Of a stretch of 64,000 nucleotides of DNA, positions 35,411-43,387 are shown in pieces. The notes under the pieces were generated by a model. The model made no database searches. It was not told where the DNA came from and saw only the letters and a list, made by a program, of their open reading frames with translations. The DNA lies in NCBI RefSeq assembly GCF_019740355.2, contig NZ_CP091819.1, forward strand, positions 4,092,001 to 4,156,000, in the 5' to 3' direction. Numbering within the stretch: the first letter of the stretch is position 1; every line of letters begins with the position of its first letter. Made by a program: the position numbers and the translations under genes. This DNA is from Paracrocinitomix mangrovi (GTDB lineage Bacteria; Bacteroidota; Bacteroidia; Flavobacteriales_D; Crocinitomicaceae).

Positions 35411-35581
35411 TTATTTTTTCTTTTCGCAACAAGTTTTCTTTTTGTCGCAGCAGCTTTTCTTTTTATCACTACATTTTTTCTCAGTTTTAGTAGTTTCTTT
35501 TTTACCATCCTGAGCGAACGAATTTGCAGTGTAAGTAGCAGCCATTGCTGTCAAAGCGAATGCGAATAAAGCTTTTTTCAT
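35411..35581 (-). CDS. Secreted 56-aa Lys/Cys-rich peptide
   Basis: ATG at 35581, TAA at 35413-35411. Signal peptide KKALFAFALTAMAATYTANS, cut near FAQ. The mature part is about 32 residues made of repeated DKKKxCC units: KKCSDKKKSCCDKKKTCCEK. Five Cys and about 16 Lys. Possible metal-binding or Lys-rich surface peptide; no family recognised. A longer overlapping frame (35323-35508) lacks a signal peptide and is dominated by Lys/Arg from reading this gene out of frame. It has its own terminator. Confidence 0.8.
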   Translation of the reverse strand: MKKALFAFALTAMAATYTANSFAQDGKKETTKTEKKCSDKKKSCCDKKKTCCEKKK

Positions 35582-35633
35582 GATATTATGTATTAAATTT
35601 TTATCTATTTATAGTTCTAAAGTTAATGATTTA

Positions 35634-36296
35634 TCATTTAAAATATGCCAACTGCGTAATTTTTCCTTTGACAATTTCATCAATTTTAACATTTACTTTA
35701 GCATCTAACGGCAAAAAAACATCCACTCTAGATCCAAATCTTATAAAGCCAAATTCTTCACCTTGCTTTACTATTTCTCCTTCTTTGGCGTAACATTTTA
35801 TCCTTCTGGCCACTGCTCCTGCAATTTGTCTGAATAAAATTTCTTTGCCATTTGCATGTTTAGTAACTACAGTAGTTCTTTCGTTTTCAGTAGATGATTT
35901 TGGATGCCATGCAACTAAATAAGAGCCTTCATGATATTTGTAGTACATGGTTTCTCCTGAAATTGGATTCCATTGAGCATGTACATTCATAGGAGACATA
36001 AAGATGGAAATTTGAATTCTTCTGTCTTTAAAGTATTCAGTTTCTTCAACTTCTTCTATTACAACTACTTTACCATCAGCAGGGCATAAGATTGTATTTT
36101 CATCTGCATTAGGAATTCTTTTTGGAACCCTAAAAAACTGAATAATAAGATACATCATCACTACACATCCAGCGGTCAGAATCCAATATAACCAAGGCAG
36201 CAATTCCAAAAGGAAGATATGATTAACTGCGTAGATTCCTCCAAAAATCAAAAAACTAACGGCAATTACGCCAAATCCTTCTTTGTGAATTTTCAT
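35634..36296 (-). CDS. psd: Phosphatidylserine decarboxylase family protein
   Basis: 220 residues from the ATG giving MKIHKEGFGVIAVSFL; a longer frame upstream is not homologous. Membrane segments at about 8-28 and 33-52. Conserved FFRVPKRIPN, ILCPADGKVVVIEE, IFMSPMNVHAQWNPISG, and GEEFGFIRFGSRVDVFLP near the end, where the Gly-Ser of FGSR should self-cleave to the pyruvoyl group. Makes phosphatidylethanolamine from phosphatidylserine. cdsA stops four bases before its ATG, so the two phospholipid genes form one operon. Confidence 0.93.
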   Translation of the reverse strand: MKIHKEGFGVIAVSFLIFGGIYAVNHIFLLELLPWLYWILTAGCVVMMYLIIQFFRVPKRIPNADENTILCPADGKVVVIEEVEETEYFKDRRIQISIFMSPMNVHAQWNPISGETMYYKYHEGSYLVAWHPKSSTENERTTVVTKHANGKEILFRQIAGAVARRIKCYAKEGEIVKQGEEFGFIRFGSRVDVFLPLDAKVNVKIDEIVKGKITQLAYFK

Positions 36297-36300
36297 AATG

Positions 36301-37128
36301 CTAAAATAATCCTTCCAAAGAAAGGAAAATAAAAACGATTGGTAAAGCAAATAGTGCACTGTCTAGTCTGTCCAACAATCCACCATGTCCCGGTAAGATA
36401 TTTCCAGAATCCTTAAGATCAAGTGATCTCTTTAATTGAGATTGAAAGATGTCTCCTAAAAATCCAAAAATCACAACTAATACTGCTACAACTACACCTT
36501 CTTTTAAATGAAAATCTTCTATTAAAAATGACAAGCTTATGGCTCCAATTATGGCAAATACTAATCCTCCAATAAATCCTTCCCAACTTTTATTTGGAGA
36601 AATACTAGGGATAATTTTGTGCTTGCCGATTTTACGTCCTACCAGATATGCGAAGGTGTCTGAAAGCCATATTAAAATGAACACTGAGAGTAGATAGTAA
36701 GGAGAATAAGATTCACTAAATGGAACATTTACAAATAGGGTAAAAGACAATGGGATACAAACATAAATTAGGCCTGCATATGTAATAGCAAAATTTACAA
36801 AAGGTGTTTCCTTGTTTCTAAATAGCTCTGAAATACCAATTAAAGCGGGTGCAAAAAGTAGAAAATACATAGTAAAATAGCCAAACATTTGACCATAAAA
36901 GAGTACTCCCACTCTTACCAAAAGAAAATTAAGAACTGCTGCTCCTAATCCCAGAATCACAAGTAAAAAAGTATTTGGATTATATTTTGACTTTGAGAAC
37001 ATATTGCCATATTCCCAGAGCATTAATGGAATTAGCAAACCAAAAAATGAGGTAAGCGTGTAGCTTCCTAATAAAACGGCTAAAACAATAACGGTGACGT
37101 AGATTGCTCCCGTCACCGCTCTCGTCAT
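36301..37128 (-). CDS. cdsA: Phosphatidate cytidylyltransferase
   Basis: 275 residues from ATG at 37128 (MTRAVTGAIYVTVIVL); the frame is open upstream, but that part lies inside the preceding DUF2007 gene. About eight membrane helices. The family signature is clear: IPSISPNKSWEGFIGGL (S-P-x-K-S-x-E) and, near the end, GDIFQSQLKRSLDLKDSG, then LPGHGGLLDRLDS. Makes CDP-diacylglycerol. The downstream psd uses a product of the same pathway. Confidence 0.95.
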   Translation of the reverse strand: MTRAVTGAIYVTVIVLAVLLGSYTLTSFFGLLIPLMLWEYGNMFSKSKYNPNTFLLVILGLGAAVLNFLLVRVGVLFYGQMFGYFTMYFLLFAPALIGISELFRNKETPFVNFAITYAGLIYVCIPLSFTLFVNVPFSESYSPYYLLSVFILIWLSDTFAYLVGRKIGKHKIIPSISPNKSWEGFIGGLVFAIIGAISLSFLIEDFHLKEGVVVAVLVVIFGFLGDIFQSQLKRSLDLKDSGNILPGHGGLLDRLDSALFALPIVFIFLSLEGLF

Positions 37129-37141
37129 CAAATTACTTTTG

Positions 37142-37345
37142 CTATTGTGTGTTTCTTTCGACAATTTGTTTTGCTTTTTCCAGATCTTCATTTCGAACGT
37201 AAATTTCAAAAAGTCCGAAAATCTTATACATTGAATCTTGCTGATTTAAAATTAAAGCGTGAATTCCTTCTGCTTCCAGCTTGTCCTTTAAAAGGGTAGC
37301 CTCATGCTCAATAGCCGTATTAAAAACCAACGATCTGTTTTCCAT
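37142..37345 (-). CDS. DUF2007 protein, second of a tandem pair
   Basis: 67 residues: LVFNTAIEHEATLLKDKLEA, EGIHALILNQQDS and FEIYVRNEDLEKAKQIVE. This beta-alpha-beta-beta-alpha-beta layout is the DUF2007/putative signal-transducing family related to PII-like folds. It is a paralogue of the gene at 37350. Four bases separate the two genes. Confidence 0.85.
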   Translation of the reverse strand: MENRSLVFNTAIEHEATLLKDKLEAEGIHALILNQQDSMYKIFGLFEIYVRNEDLEKAKQIVERNTQ

Positions 37346-37349
37346 TAAT

Positions 37350-37541
37350 TTAGTCGATTAACGCTTTAGCTTTAGTTTCATCTTCAGGATGAACAAGTAC
37401 TTCATAATTTCCAACCACTTCTGTCAAGTGATCTTTTTTGTCAAGTACAATAGCATCAATTCCTTCAGAAATCAATTTACTTTTAATAATCTCGGCAGAC
37501 TGTTCGCTATCCGAGCTATAAACTGTTACTCTGTTCTCCAT
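37350..37541 (-). CDS. DUF2007 protein, first of a tandem pair
   Basis: 63 residues from the ATG giving MENRVTVYSSDSEQSAEIIK. A longer frame upstream lies inside ftsH and is composed of shadow Leu/Met-rich sequence, so I use this start. SKLISEGIDAIVLDKKDHLT and YEVLVHPEDETKAKALID match DUF2007. Overlaps the ftsH 3' end by 26 bases, so it is probably coupled. Confidence 0.85.
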   Translation of the reverse strand: MENRVTVYSSDSEQSAEIIKSKLISEGIDAIVLDKKDHLTEVVGNYEVLVHPEDETKAKALID

Positions 37542-39657
37542 CTTTATTTTCATTTTCGTCAGTAGAATCATTTGAATCAGGAGCAGTATTTTCTTGATCT
37601 GCACCTGAAGAATCATTTGAAGAAACACTTTCATCATTTGAAGTGTCTTCATTTGAAATAGGTTTTTCTTCTACTTCAACATCATCAGATCCATTTTCAT
37701 GGATTTTATGTTCTTCAATTTTTTCTTTGTTCTTATCCCAGATTCTCTCACCAAATATTTTAACAAGATTATCCTTAAAGATTACCTCAGTTTGCAATAA
37801 TTCTTCCGCTAATTTGACCAACTTGTCTTTATTTTCAGTCAAAATCTTTTTAGCTCTTTCGTATTGCTCTTCAATGATTCTTGAAACCTCTTGATCAATA
37901 GCCGTTGCTCTATCTTCAGAATATGGTTTTTGGAACATTGAATTACCTTGAGGATCGTAATAAGAAATATTACCGATTTTTTCAGATAGTCCATAAATAG
38001 AAACCATTGCATATGCTTGCTTAGTTACTTTTTCTAAGTCGCTTAATGCTCCTGTAGAAATTTTCCCAAACATGATTTCTTCAGCGGCTCTACCACCTAA
38101 AGCAGAACACATTTCATCTAACAACTGTTCAGTTGTTGTAATCTGTCTTTCTTCAGGTAAATACCATGCTGCACCCAATGATCTTCCTCTAGGAACAATG
38201 GTCACTTTTACCAAAGGAGAAGCGTGTTCTAACAACCAAGATGTAGTTGCATGCCCAGCTTCGTGGAAAGCGATAGTTTTCTTTTCTTGAGGAGAAATAA
38301 TTTTGTTTTTCTTCTCTAAACCACCAACAATTCTATCTACAGCATCCAAGAAATCTTGTTTTTCTACAAATTTCTTTTTCTTTCTCGCAGCAATCAAAGC
38401 AGCCTCATTACAGATGTTTGCGATATCAGCTCCTGAAAATCCAGGTGTTTGTCTTGCCAGGAAGTCAATGTCAAGTTCTTTCTCTAATTTCAATGGTCGC
38501 AAATGCACTTGGAAAATTTCTTTTCTCTCATTGAAATCAGGCATGTCAACGTAAATCTGTCTATCAAAACGCCCAGCACGCATTAACGCTGAATCTAAAA
38601 CATCAGCACGGTTGGTAGCCGCTAAAATGATAACACCTGTATTGGTTCCAAAACCATCCATTTCAGTTAATAGCTGGTTCAATGTATTTTCTCTTTCGTC
38701 ATTTGATCCCATGTTGGCGTTTTTACCTCTGGCACGTCCAATGGCATCAATTTCATCAATAAAGATGATTGACGGAGCTTTTTCTTTTGCTTGTTTAAAT
38801 AAGTCTCTTACTCTAGAAGCACCTACACCCACAAACATTTCAACGAAATCTGAACCTGAAAGTGAGAAGAAAGGTACTTTGGCTTCACCTGCAACAGCTT
38901 TTGCCAACAAAGTTTTACCTGTACCCGGAGGGCCAACAAGTAATGCACCTTTAGGAATTTTAGCTCCTAACTCAGTATATTTTTTTGGATTCTTTAAGAA
39001 GTCAACGATCTCTTCAATCTCTTCTTTAGCTCCTTCTAATCCCGCAACATCTTTAAAAGTAATGTTGGTTCCTTTTCCTTTTTCAAAAACTTTGGCGCGT
39101 GATTTACCGATACTAAAAATGTTACCGGCTCCACCGCTTCCGCCACCACCACCAGACATTCGGCGCATGATAATGATCCAGAATACGATCAATAATAATG
39201 GGAAAAGCAACCAGCTCAATGCATCCATTGCCCAATCTTTTTGAACGTCACGTTCTACCTTAAATTCATAAGAAGGGTCAATTTCACTGGCTTTTGCATT
39301 TATATCTTTGATTGTTTCCTCAAAGGTTTGCATTTCCGAAGTCTGGAATTCTAAATCAGGAGTGTTTTTTGCAGCAGCTCCTTTTTTCTCACGTAAACCT
39401 TGGTATTTAGTGCTATCAAGCGCTTTTACATCATCAATTTTAGATTGATCAAGGTAGACTTCAGCTATTTCCTTGTTCTTAATGATCAAGATTTTATCAA
39501 CATAACCTTTTAAAGCCATTTCCTCAAAATCGCTTTGTTGTATTTCAATTGTTCCTCCTTTATAAGGAATCAAATTAGCTGCGATTAATACAACAGCCAG
39601 GATCGCGTAGATCCAATACAGGTTAAATCCTTTTTTGTTTTTTGGTTTCTCTGCCAT
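37516..39657 (-). CDS. ftsH: ATP-dependent zinc metalloprotease FtsH
   Basis: 713 residues. N-terminal helix (IYAILAVVLIAANLI), periplasmic domain, second helix (SWLLFPLLLIVFWIIIM) then GGGGGSGGAG linker. AAA+ domain has GPPGTGKTLLAKAV (Walker A, about residue 232), FIDEIDAIGR (Walker B) and MDGFGTNTGVI with second region of homology NRADVLDSALMRAGRFDR. The protease domain has HEAGH (zinc site, about 463). The last 70 residues are acidic and Ser/Asn/Asp-rich, a Bacteroidota-style tail. Degrades membrane and short-lived proteins. Confidence 0.98.
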   Translation of the reverse strand: MAEKPKNKKGFNLYWIYAILAVVLIAANLIPYKGGTIEIQQSDFEEMALKGYVDKILIIKNKEIAEVYLDQSKIDDVKALDSTKYQGLREKKGAAAKNTPDLEFQTSEMQTFEETIKDINAKASEIDPSYEFKVERDVQKDWAMDALSWLLFPLLLIVFWIIIMRRMSGGGGGSGGAGNIFSIGKSRAKVFEKGKGTNITFKDVAGLEGAKEEIEEIVDFLKNPKKYTELGAKIPKGALLVGPPGTGKTLLAKAVAGEAKVPFFSLSGSDFVEMFVGVGASRVRDLFKQAKEKAPSIIFIDEIDAIGRARGKNANMGSNDERENTLNQLLTEMDGFGTNTGVIILAATNRADVLDSALMRAGRFDRQIYVDMPDFNERKEIFQVHLRPLKLEKELDIDFLARQTPGFSGADIANICNEAALIAARKKKKFVEKQDFLDAVDRIVGGLEKKNKIISPQEKKTIAFHEAGHATTSWLLEHASPLVKVTIVPRGRSLGAAWYLPEERQITTTEQLLDEMCSALGGRAAEEIMFGKISTGALSDLEKVTKQAYAMVSIYGLSEKIGNISYYDPQGNSMFQKPYSEDRATAIDQEVSRIIEEQYERAKKILTENKDKLVKLAEELLQTEVIFKDNLVKIFGERIWDKNKEKIEEHKIHENGSDDVEVEEKPISNEDTSNDESVSSNDSSGADQENTAPDSNDSTDENENKDGEQSNSL

Positions 39658-39665
39658 AATTTTTA

Positions 39666-40049
39666 CTAATCAAGATTTGGTATCTCAGTTATCTCTGCGT
39701 CAGCCCAAAGACCTTCTAAATTATAAAAGCTGCGAACGTCTTTATAAAAGATGTGAACTACAACATTTACATAATCCAAAAGGATCCATTCAGAATTATT
39801 TAATCCTTCTTTGTGCCAAGGCTTTTCTTTCAACTGTTTACTTGTCTTTTTAAGAACTGAATTTGAAATACCTTCAACTTGTGTACTTGATTCACCACTG
39901 CAAATGATAAAGTAATCTGTCACAGAATTAGGAAGTTTTTGGAGATCAAGAATTACTATGTCCTTCCCCTTAATATCCTGAATTGCGTCAACAATTGTGT
40001 CTACTAGAATTTTTGTCTCTACTGCCTTTTTTTCAACAGATTTTATCAT
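39666..40049 (-). CDS. rsfS: Ribosome silencing factor
   Basis: 127 residues of the RsfS/DUF143 family. Key parts: DTIVDAIQDIKGKDIVILDL, SVTDYFIICSGESSTQVEGI, and NNSEWILLDYVNVVVHIFYK with FYNLEGLWADA. Binds L14 and stops 30S-50S joining in starvation. Lies eight bases upstream of ftsH on the same strand. Promoter-like TAGTTTTG (40075-40068) is upstream. Confidence 0.95.
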   Translation of the reverse strand: MIKSVEKKAVETKILVDTIVDAIQDIKGKDIVILDLQKLPNSVTDYFIICSGESSTQVEGISNSVLKKTSKQLKEKPWHKEGLNNSEWILLDYVNVVVHIFYKDVRSFYNLEGLWADAEITEIPNLD

Positions 40050-40080
40050 AGGTTTACTTTAGGAGCACAAAACTAAAGGT

Positions 40081-40113
40081 TTTGTTTCACTTTCAGTCTT
40101 ATTTTTACATTTG
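40081..40113 (+). promoter_or_regulatory. birA promoter
   Basis: TTTG (40081-40084), 21 bases, TACATTTG (40106-40113): both elements of the Bacteroidota promoter. The ATG follows five bases later, implying an extremely short or absent 5' leader. It overlaps the region of the divergent rsfS promoter. Confidence 0.65.
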
Positions 40114-40118
40114 TTTTT

Positions 40119-40859
40119 ATGGTCTACAAAAGATTAGAACGTATTCTAATACATCTAGACGCTGTTGATTCCACAAACAGCTATGCTTCAAAATTGTTCA
40201 AGACAACAAAAGTTGCTAGCGGAACTGTTGTCATTGCTAAAAATCAGCATGGCGGTCGTGGTCAACGTTCAAATGTATGGACGGCTGAAGCAGGAAAAAA
40301 TTTGACGTGCTCAATAATTTTTTTTCCATCTATTAAAATTGATAAAGCTTTTTACTTAAATATTGCTGTTTCATTGGCTGTAAGAAAGACCTTGGAAGAT
40401 TTGTCAATTCAAGCAAAAATTAAATGGCCGAACGATATTTTGGTGAATGACAAAAAGATTTGTGGAATTCTAATTGAAAATCAATTGGCCGGACAAATGG
40501 TTAATACATCCGTAATTGGAATTGGATTGAATATTAATCAACTTGATTTTGCAGAAGGAATTAATGCAACTTCAATTCAATTAGAAAAAAAACAGAAAGT
40601 TGAAGTAATGGATGTTTTTGATCATTTGTACGGGTATTTAGATTTTTATTTGAATTTGTTGATGGAACAAAACTGGAGTTTGTTGAAGAAGCATTATTAC
40701 CAATTTTTGTACTTATTGGATGCCGAAGCAAAATTTGAAGATGCAAATGGTATTTTTAATGGTAAAATTGTAGGAATCAGTGAAAATGGATTGTTATTAA
40801 TTCAGACGGCATCTGAAAAAAGAGAATACGATATTCAGGAATTGAAATATGTTTATTGA
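40119..40859 (+). CDS. birA: Biotin-[acetyl-CoA-carboxylase] ligase
   Basis: 246 residues; catalytic domain only, no N-terminal HTH, so no repressor function. Markers: LDAVDSTNSYA, the biotin-loop NQHGGRGQRSNVWTAEAGKN, LTCSIIF, and IKWPNDILVNDKKICGILIE (Lys binding biotinyl-AMP). The SH3-like C-terminal domain follows. Attaches biotin to carboxylase carrier proteins. Ends overlapping the convergent SRPBCC gene by seven bases. Confidence 0.96.
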   Translation: MVYKRLERILIHLDAVDSTNSYASKLFKTTKVASGTVVIAKNQHGGRGQRSNVWTAEAGKNLTCSIIFFPSIKIDKAFYLNIAVSLAVRKTLEDLSIQAKIKWPNDILVNDKKICGILIENQLAGQMVNTSVIGIGLNINQLDFAEGINATSIQLEKKQKVEVMDVFDHLYGYLDFYLNLLMEQNWSLLKKHYYQFLYLLDAEAKFEDANGIFNGKIVGISENGLLLIQTASEKREYDIQELKYVY

Positions 40860-41260
40860 AACTTCTCTTGAAGTTTGTCAGCCATGTAATTAAAAAGATT
40901 TGTCAAAGGCTTAACTACCATCATTTTCAAGAAGGCATTAATTTCTCCTTCAAATACTAATTCTCCTTGAGTGTTGCCATCTGTTTCTTTCAAATGGATT
41001 ACCAAAGTAAAAGGAAAAGGAGCTTTATCTCCAGATTCAATATTGATTGTAGTAGGTTCTTCTACACTTTTTTTAATCAAAGGAATAATTGCCGCATTTT
41101 GTACTTTGAATGAGCAATCATCATTAGTTGATCTCCAATCTGAGATTTTGTCTGCAGGAAGTAAATCAATGATGTTGTTAAAATCACATAAATAATCAAA
41201 CACTTCTTTTGGAGAAGCACTAATTACTTTTTTCTCGCTATTGATGACTGTATTTGCCAT
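40853..41260 (-). CDS. SRPBCC-fold protein
   Basis: 135 residues with the START/SRPBCC beta-grip layout: VISASPKEVFDYLCDFNNII (typical first helix and W/F-P pattern) and a long C-terminal helix (FNYMADKLQEKF). Hydrophobic-ligand binding is likely but ligand is unknown. ATG overlaps pyrE stop by one base, so it is in the pyrE operon. Confidence 0.85.
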   Translation of the reverse strand: MANTVINSEKKVISASPKEVFDYLCDFNNIIDLLPADKISDWRSTNDDCSFKVQNAAIIPLIKKSVEEPTTINIESGDKAPFPFTLVIHLKETDGNTQGELVFEGEINAFLKMMVVKPLTNLFNYMADKLQEKFQ

Positions 41261-41901
41261 TATTTATTCCAATTTTCAGGATCAACTTTCCACTTTTTAA
41301 GTGAGTCAATTTCGTTGGAAGGGATGTAATTTGCTTTATCTGCCTGCTCCAACAAGTGATCGTAGTCTGACAAAGTTATGTATTCACAATTAGCTGCAGC
41401 AAAATTTTTGTCAGCAATTTCAAATCCATAAGTAAATATAGCCGCTAAACCAAGTACGTTAATCCCTCCATCTCTCAAGGCTTCAACAGCTTTTAAGCTA
41501 CTACCGCCAGTTGAAATTAAATCTTCTATTACCACAACTCTTTGACCTTCTTGATATTCCCCTTCAATTTGATTTCCTAAGCCATGCGCTTTTGCTGAAG
41601 ATCTTACATAAATGAAAGGTAATCCCAATTCTTCTGCTACCAAAGCGCCAATTGCAATTCCACCTGTGGCAACTCCTGCAATTACTTCAATATTAGAGAA
41701 GTGTTCAGTGATTTGTTCGGCAAATGTTTGACGAATAGCAGTTCTAATTTGAGGAAAAGAAAGCGTTTTTCTATTATCACAATAGATAGGAGATTTCATT
41801 CCACTTGCCCAAGTAAATGGTTCTGAGGGTTGTAGTTTTACAGCTTTGATCTGTAATAAAAAATCAGCTATTTTTAACGCTTTATCCTTGTTCAAAATCA
41901 T
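41260..41901 (-). CDS. pyrE: Orotate phosphoribosyltransferase
   Basis: 213 residues. Makes orotidine-5'-phosphate from orotate and PRPP. Conserved: FTWASGMKSPIYCDNRKTLS, VATGGIAIGALVAEEL, and the PRPP-binding VVVIEDLISTGGSSLKAVEA. Its start is eight bases from that of the divergent NUDIX gene, leaving the promoters of both genes inside the other's coding region. Confidence 0.97.
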   Translation of the reverse strand: MILNKDKALKIADFLLQIKAVKLQPSEPFTWASGMKSPIYCDNRKTLSFPQIRTAIRQTFAEQITEHFSNIEVIAGVATGGIAIGALVAEELGLPFIYVRSSAKAHGLGNQIEGEYQEGQRVVVIEDLISTGGSSLKAVEALRDGGINVLGLAAIFTYGFEIADKNFAAANCEYITLSDYDHLLEQADKANYIPSNEIDSLKKWKVDPENWNK

Positions 41902-41909
41902 GGCGGCAA

Positions 41910-42407
41910 ATGTATAAAGTTTTTATTGATAACAGTCCGAAAAATTATTCACTAGACAGTGAAGAAGCATTGTTGAAAACCTTCAGTGACCACAAATTTA
42001 TTGAAGCTGCGGGAGGTTTGGTTGTAAGGGGAGACCAATACATGTTTATAAAAAGACATGGCAAATGGGATATCCCAAAAGGTAAACGAGATGAAGGAGA
42101 AAGTATCAAACGTTGTGCAACCAGAGAAGTAGAAGAGGAGTGTGGTGTTCAGAATCTGGAGATAACCGCTCATTTAGTGAATACCTGGCATACATATTAT
42201 ACCAGAAAAGGAAATAAGGCGATAAAAAAAACTTACTGGTACCTGATGCAGGAACGCGGTAAAAAAGTTGATGTTGTTCCGCAGTTAGAAGAGGGGATAA
42301 CTGCAGTTAGATTTTTTAAGAAAAGTGAGTTTGAGTTAATCAGAACAAATACGTTTGGATCTATTGAAGAAGTTTTGAAAGCCGTTGAACGTCTAGAGAA
42401 AATTTAA
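41910..42407 (+). CDS. NUDIX hydrolase
   Basis: 165 residues. NUDIX box GKRDEGESIKRCATREVEEE (consensus Gx5Ex7REUxEExGU), about residues 58-82, with EAAGGLVVRGDQYMFIKRHG before it. An N-terminal extension (MYKVFIDNSPKNYSLDSEEA) precedes the core. Substrate not deducible. Divergent from pyrE with an 8-base gap. Confidence 0.93.
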   Translation: MYKVFIDNSPKNYSLDSEEALLKTFSDHKFIEAAGGLVVRGDQYMFIKRHGKWDIPKGKRDEGESIKRCATREVEEECGVQNLEITAHLVNTWHTYYTRKGNKAIKKTYWYLMQERGKKVDVVPQLEEGITAVRFFKKSEFELIRTNTFGSIEEVLKAVERLEKI

Positions 42408-42409
42408 TT

Positions 42410-42490
42410 AGAGCCAAGAATCAAGATACGAGAGTAAAGTAAGCTATTGACTAGAATCTAACATCTAATATCTACAATCTATATTCTATT
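42410..42490. repeat. Degenerate repeat tract of the CTTGATTCTTG / ATCTAATATCTA type
   Basis: AGAGCCAAGAATCAAGATAC and then AGAATCTAACATCTAATATC read as tandem but imperfect 7-9-base units. The reverse complement resembles 9060-9108. This is the leader region of the sigma-factor gene. Confidence 0.5.
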
Positions 42491-42563
42491 TTGTTACTTT
42501 TATTGTACTACTGAATTACTGAAGTAGAAAACCTACAACTTGGACCAGAGAAAGTGGAAAAAT

Positions 42564-43100
42564 ATGACCGATAAGGAGCTCGTGGCTGTAGCCAAAGAGA
42601 ATCCTGATGCTTTTGGTGGATTGTATGAAAGATACTTTGAACCTTTGTTCTATTTCATCTTTAAACGTGTACAAGACGAAGCGGCGGCGGGAGATATTTG
42701 CCAAAAAGCTATGATGAAGGCCATGTTTAATATTGGTAAATTTGAGGATCGCGGAATAGGAGTGAAGTATTGGTTGTACAGGATTGCATCAAATGAAACT
42801 AATTTATATTTCAGAGAGCAAAAAAAGATTGTGACTGTAGAAGTTGAAGATAAACACGTCAAATCAATGATGACGGAGATTAGTATTGGAGAGGAAGGAA
42901 GTGAAACTGACCAAGAAAAGTTGTTAAAAGTATTGAGTAACTTAAAGCCCGAGCACGCAGAAATTGTTGAACTCAGGTTTTTTATGCAATATTCATTTAA
43001 AGAAATTGCTGATTTTTATTCTGTTAGTGAGGCGACAGCTAAAATGCGATTATATAGAATTTTAGAGAAGGTGAAGGAAACCTGGGAGGCTAATAAATGA
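42564..43100 (+). CDS. ECF-type RNA polymerase sigma factor
   Basis: 178 residues from ATG 42564; an in-frame TTG at 42540 would give MDQRKWKN extra and cannot be excluded. Sigma region 2 (LYERYFEPLFYFIFKRVQDE, IGKFEDRGIGVKYWLYRIAS) spans about 15-85; region 4 HTH is LKPEHAEIVELRFFMQYSFK and then EIADFYSVSEATAKMRLYRI. No autoregulated promoter could be assigned. The ATGA overlap with the next gene couples it to a one-span membrane protein. Confidence 0.92.
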   Translation: MTDKELVAVAKENPDAFGGLYERYFEPLFYFIFKRVQDEAAAGDICQKAMMKAMFNIGKFEDRGIGVKYWLYRIASNETNLYFREQKKIVTVEVEDKHVKSMMTEISIGEEGSETDQEKLLKVLSNLKPEHAEIVELRFFMQYSFKEIADFYSVSEATAKMRLYRILEKVKETWEANK

Positions 43101-43387
43101 GAAAGTATAAGGTAAATAGAGGTGAACCCGTAAAGATGCCTTCAAAAGAGGCCATTGAGAAGTACAAGGACTTCTCCAGGCTGCGTCATGAATATGACGA
43201 GATGGTAAGACGTCCTCAGAAACCTTTGTACAAGGACAAAAAAATGTTTCTTGTATTACTGATTATTTTGCTTTTAACCTACTTAATTATCTTAGCTACA
43301 GAAGAGAAAGAAGGGAAGAAAAAAGATCAGGATGATGACAACGGTTGGATTGAAATGGTAGATGAAAAATACGATTCAACTACTTAA
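43097..43387 (+). CDS. One-span membrane protein coupled to the sigma factor
   Basis: 96 residues. Basic, helix-forming cytosolic part (about residues 1-48: PSKEAIEKYKDFSRLRHEYD), a membrane helix MFLVLLIILLLTYLIILA (about 49-68), then a charged acidic end (KKDQDDDNGWIEMVDEKYD). It is translationally coupled to the sigma factor, so an anti-sigma-like role is plausible, but no ZAS/CHCC domain is visible. It overlaps the convergent thioredoxin-like gene by eight bases. Confidence 0.75.
   Translation: MRKYKVNRGEPVKMPSKEAIEKYKDFSRLRHEYDEMVRRPQKPLYKDKKMFLVLLIILLLTYLIILATEEKEGKKKDQDDDNGWIEMVDEKYDSTT

Noticed and set aside
35323-35508. 61-codon minus-strand frame, Lys/Arg-rich
   Set aside because: It is a shifted reading of the signal-peptide-bearing 56-codon gene at 35411-35581 and runs past its terminator.
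38612-39244. 210-codon frame antisense to ftsH
   Set aside because: The complementary strand encodes an intact AAA+ protease; the long frame follows from codon usage.
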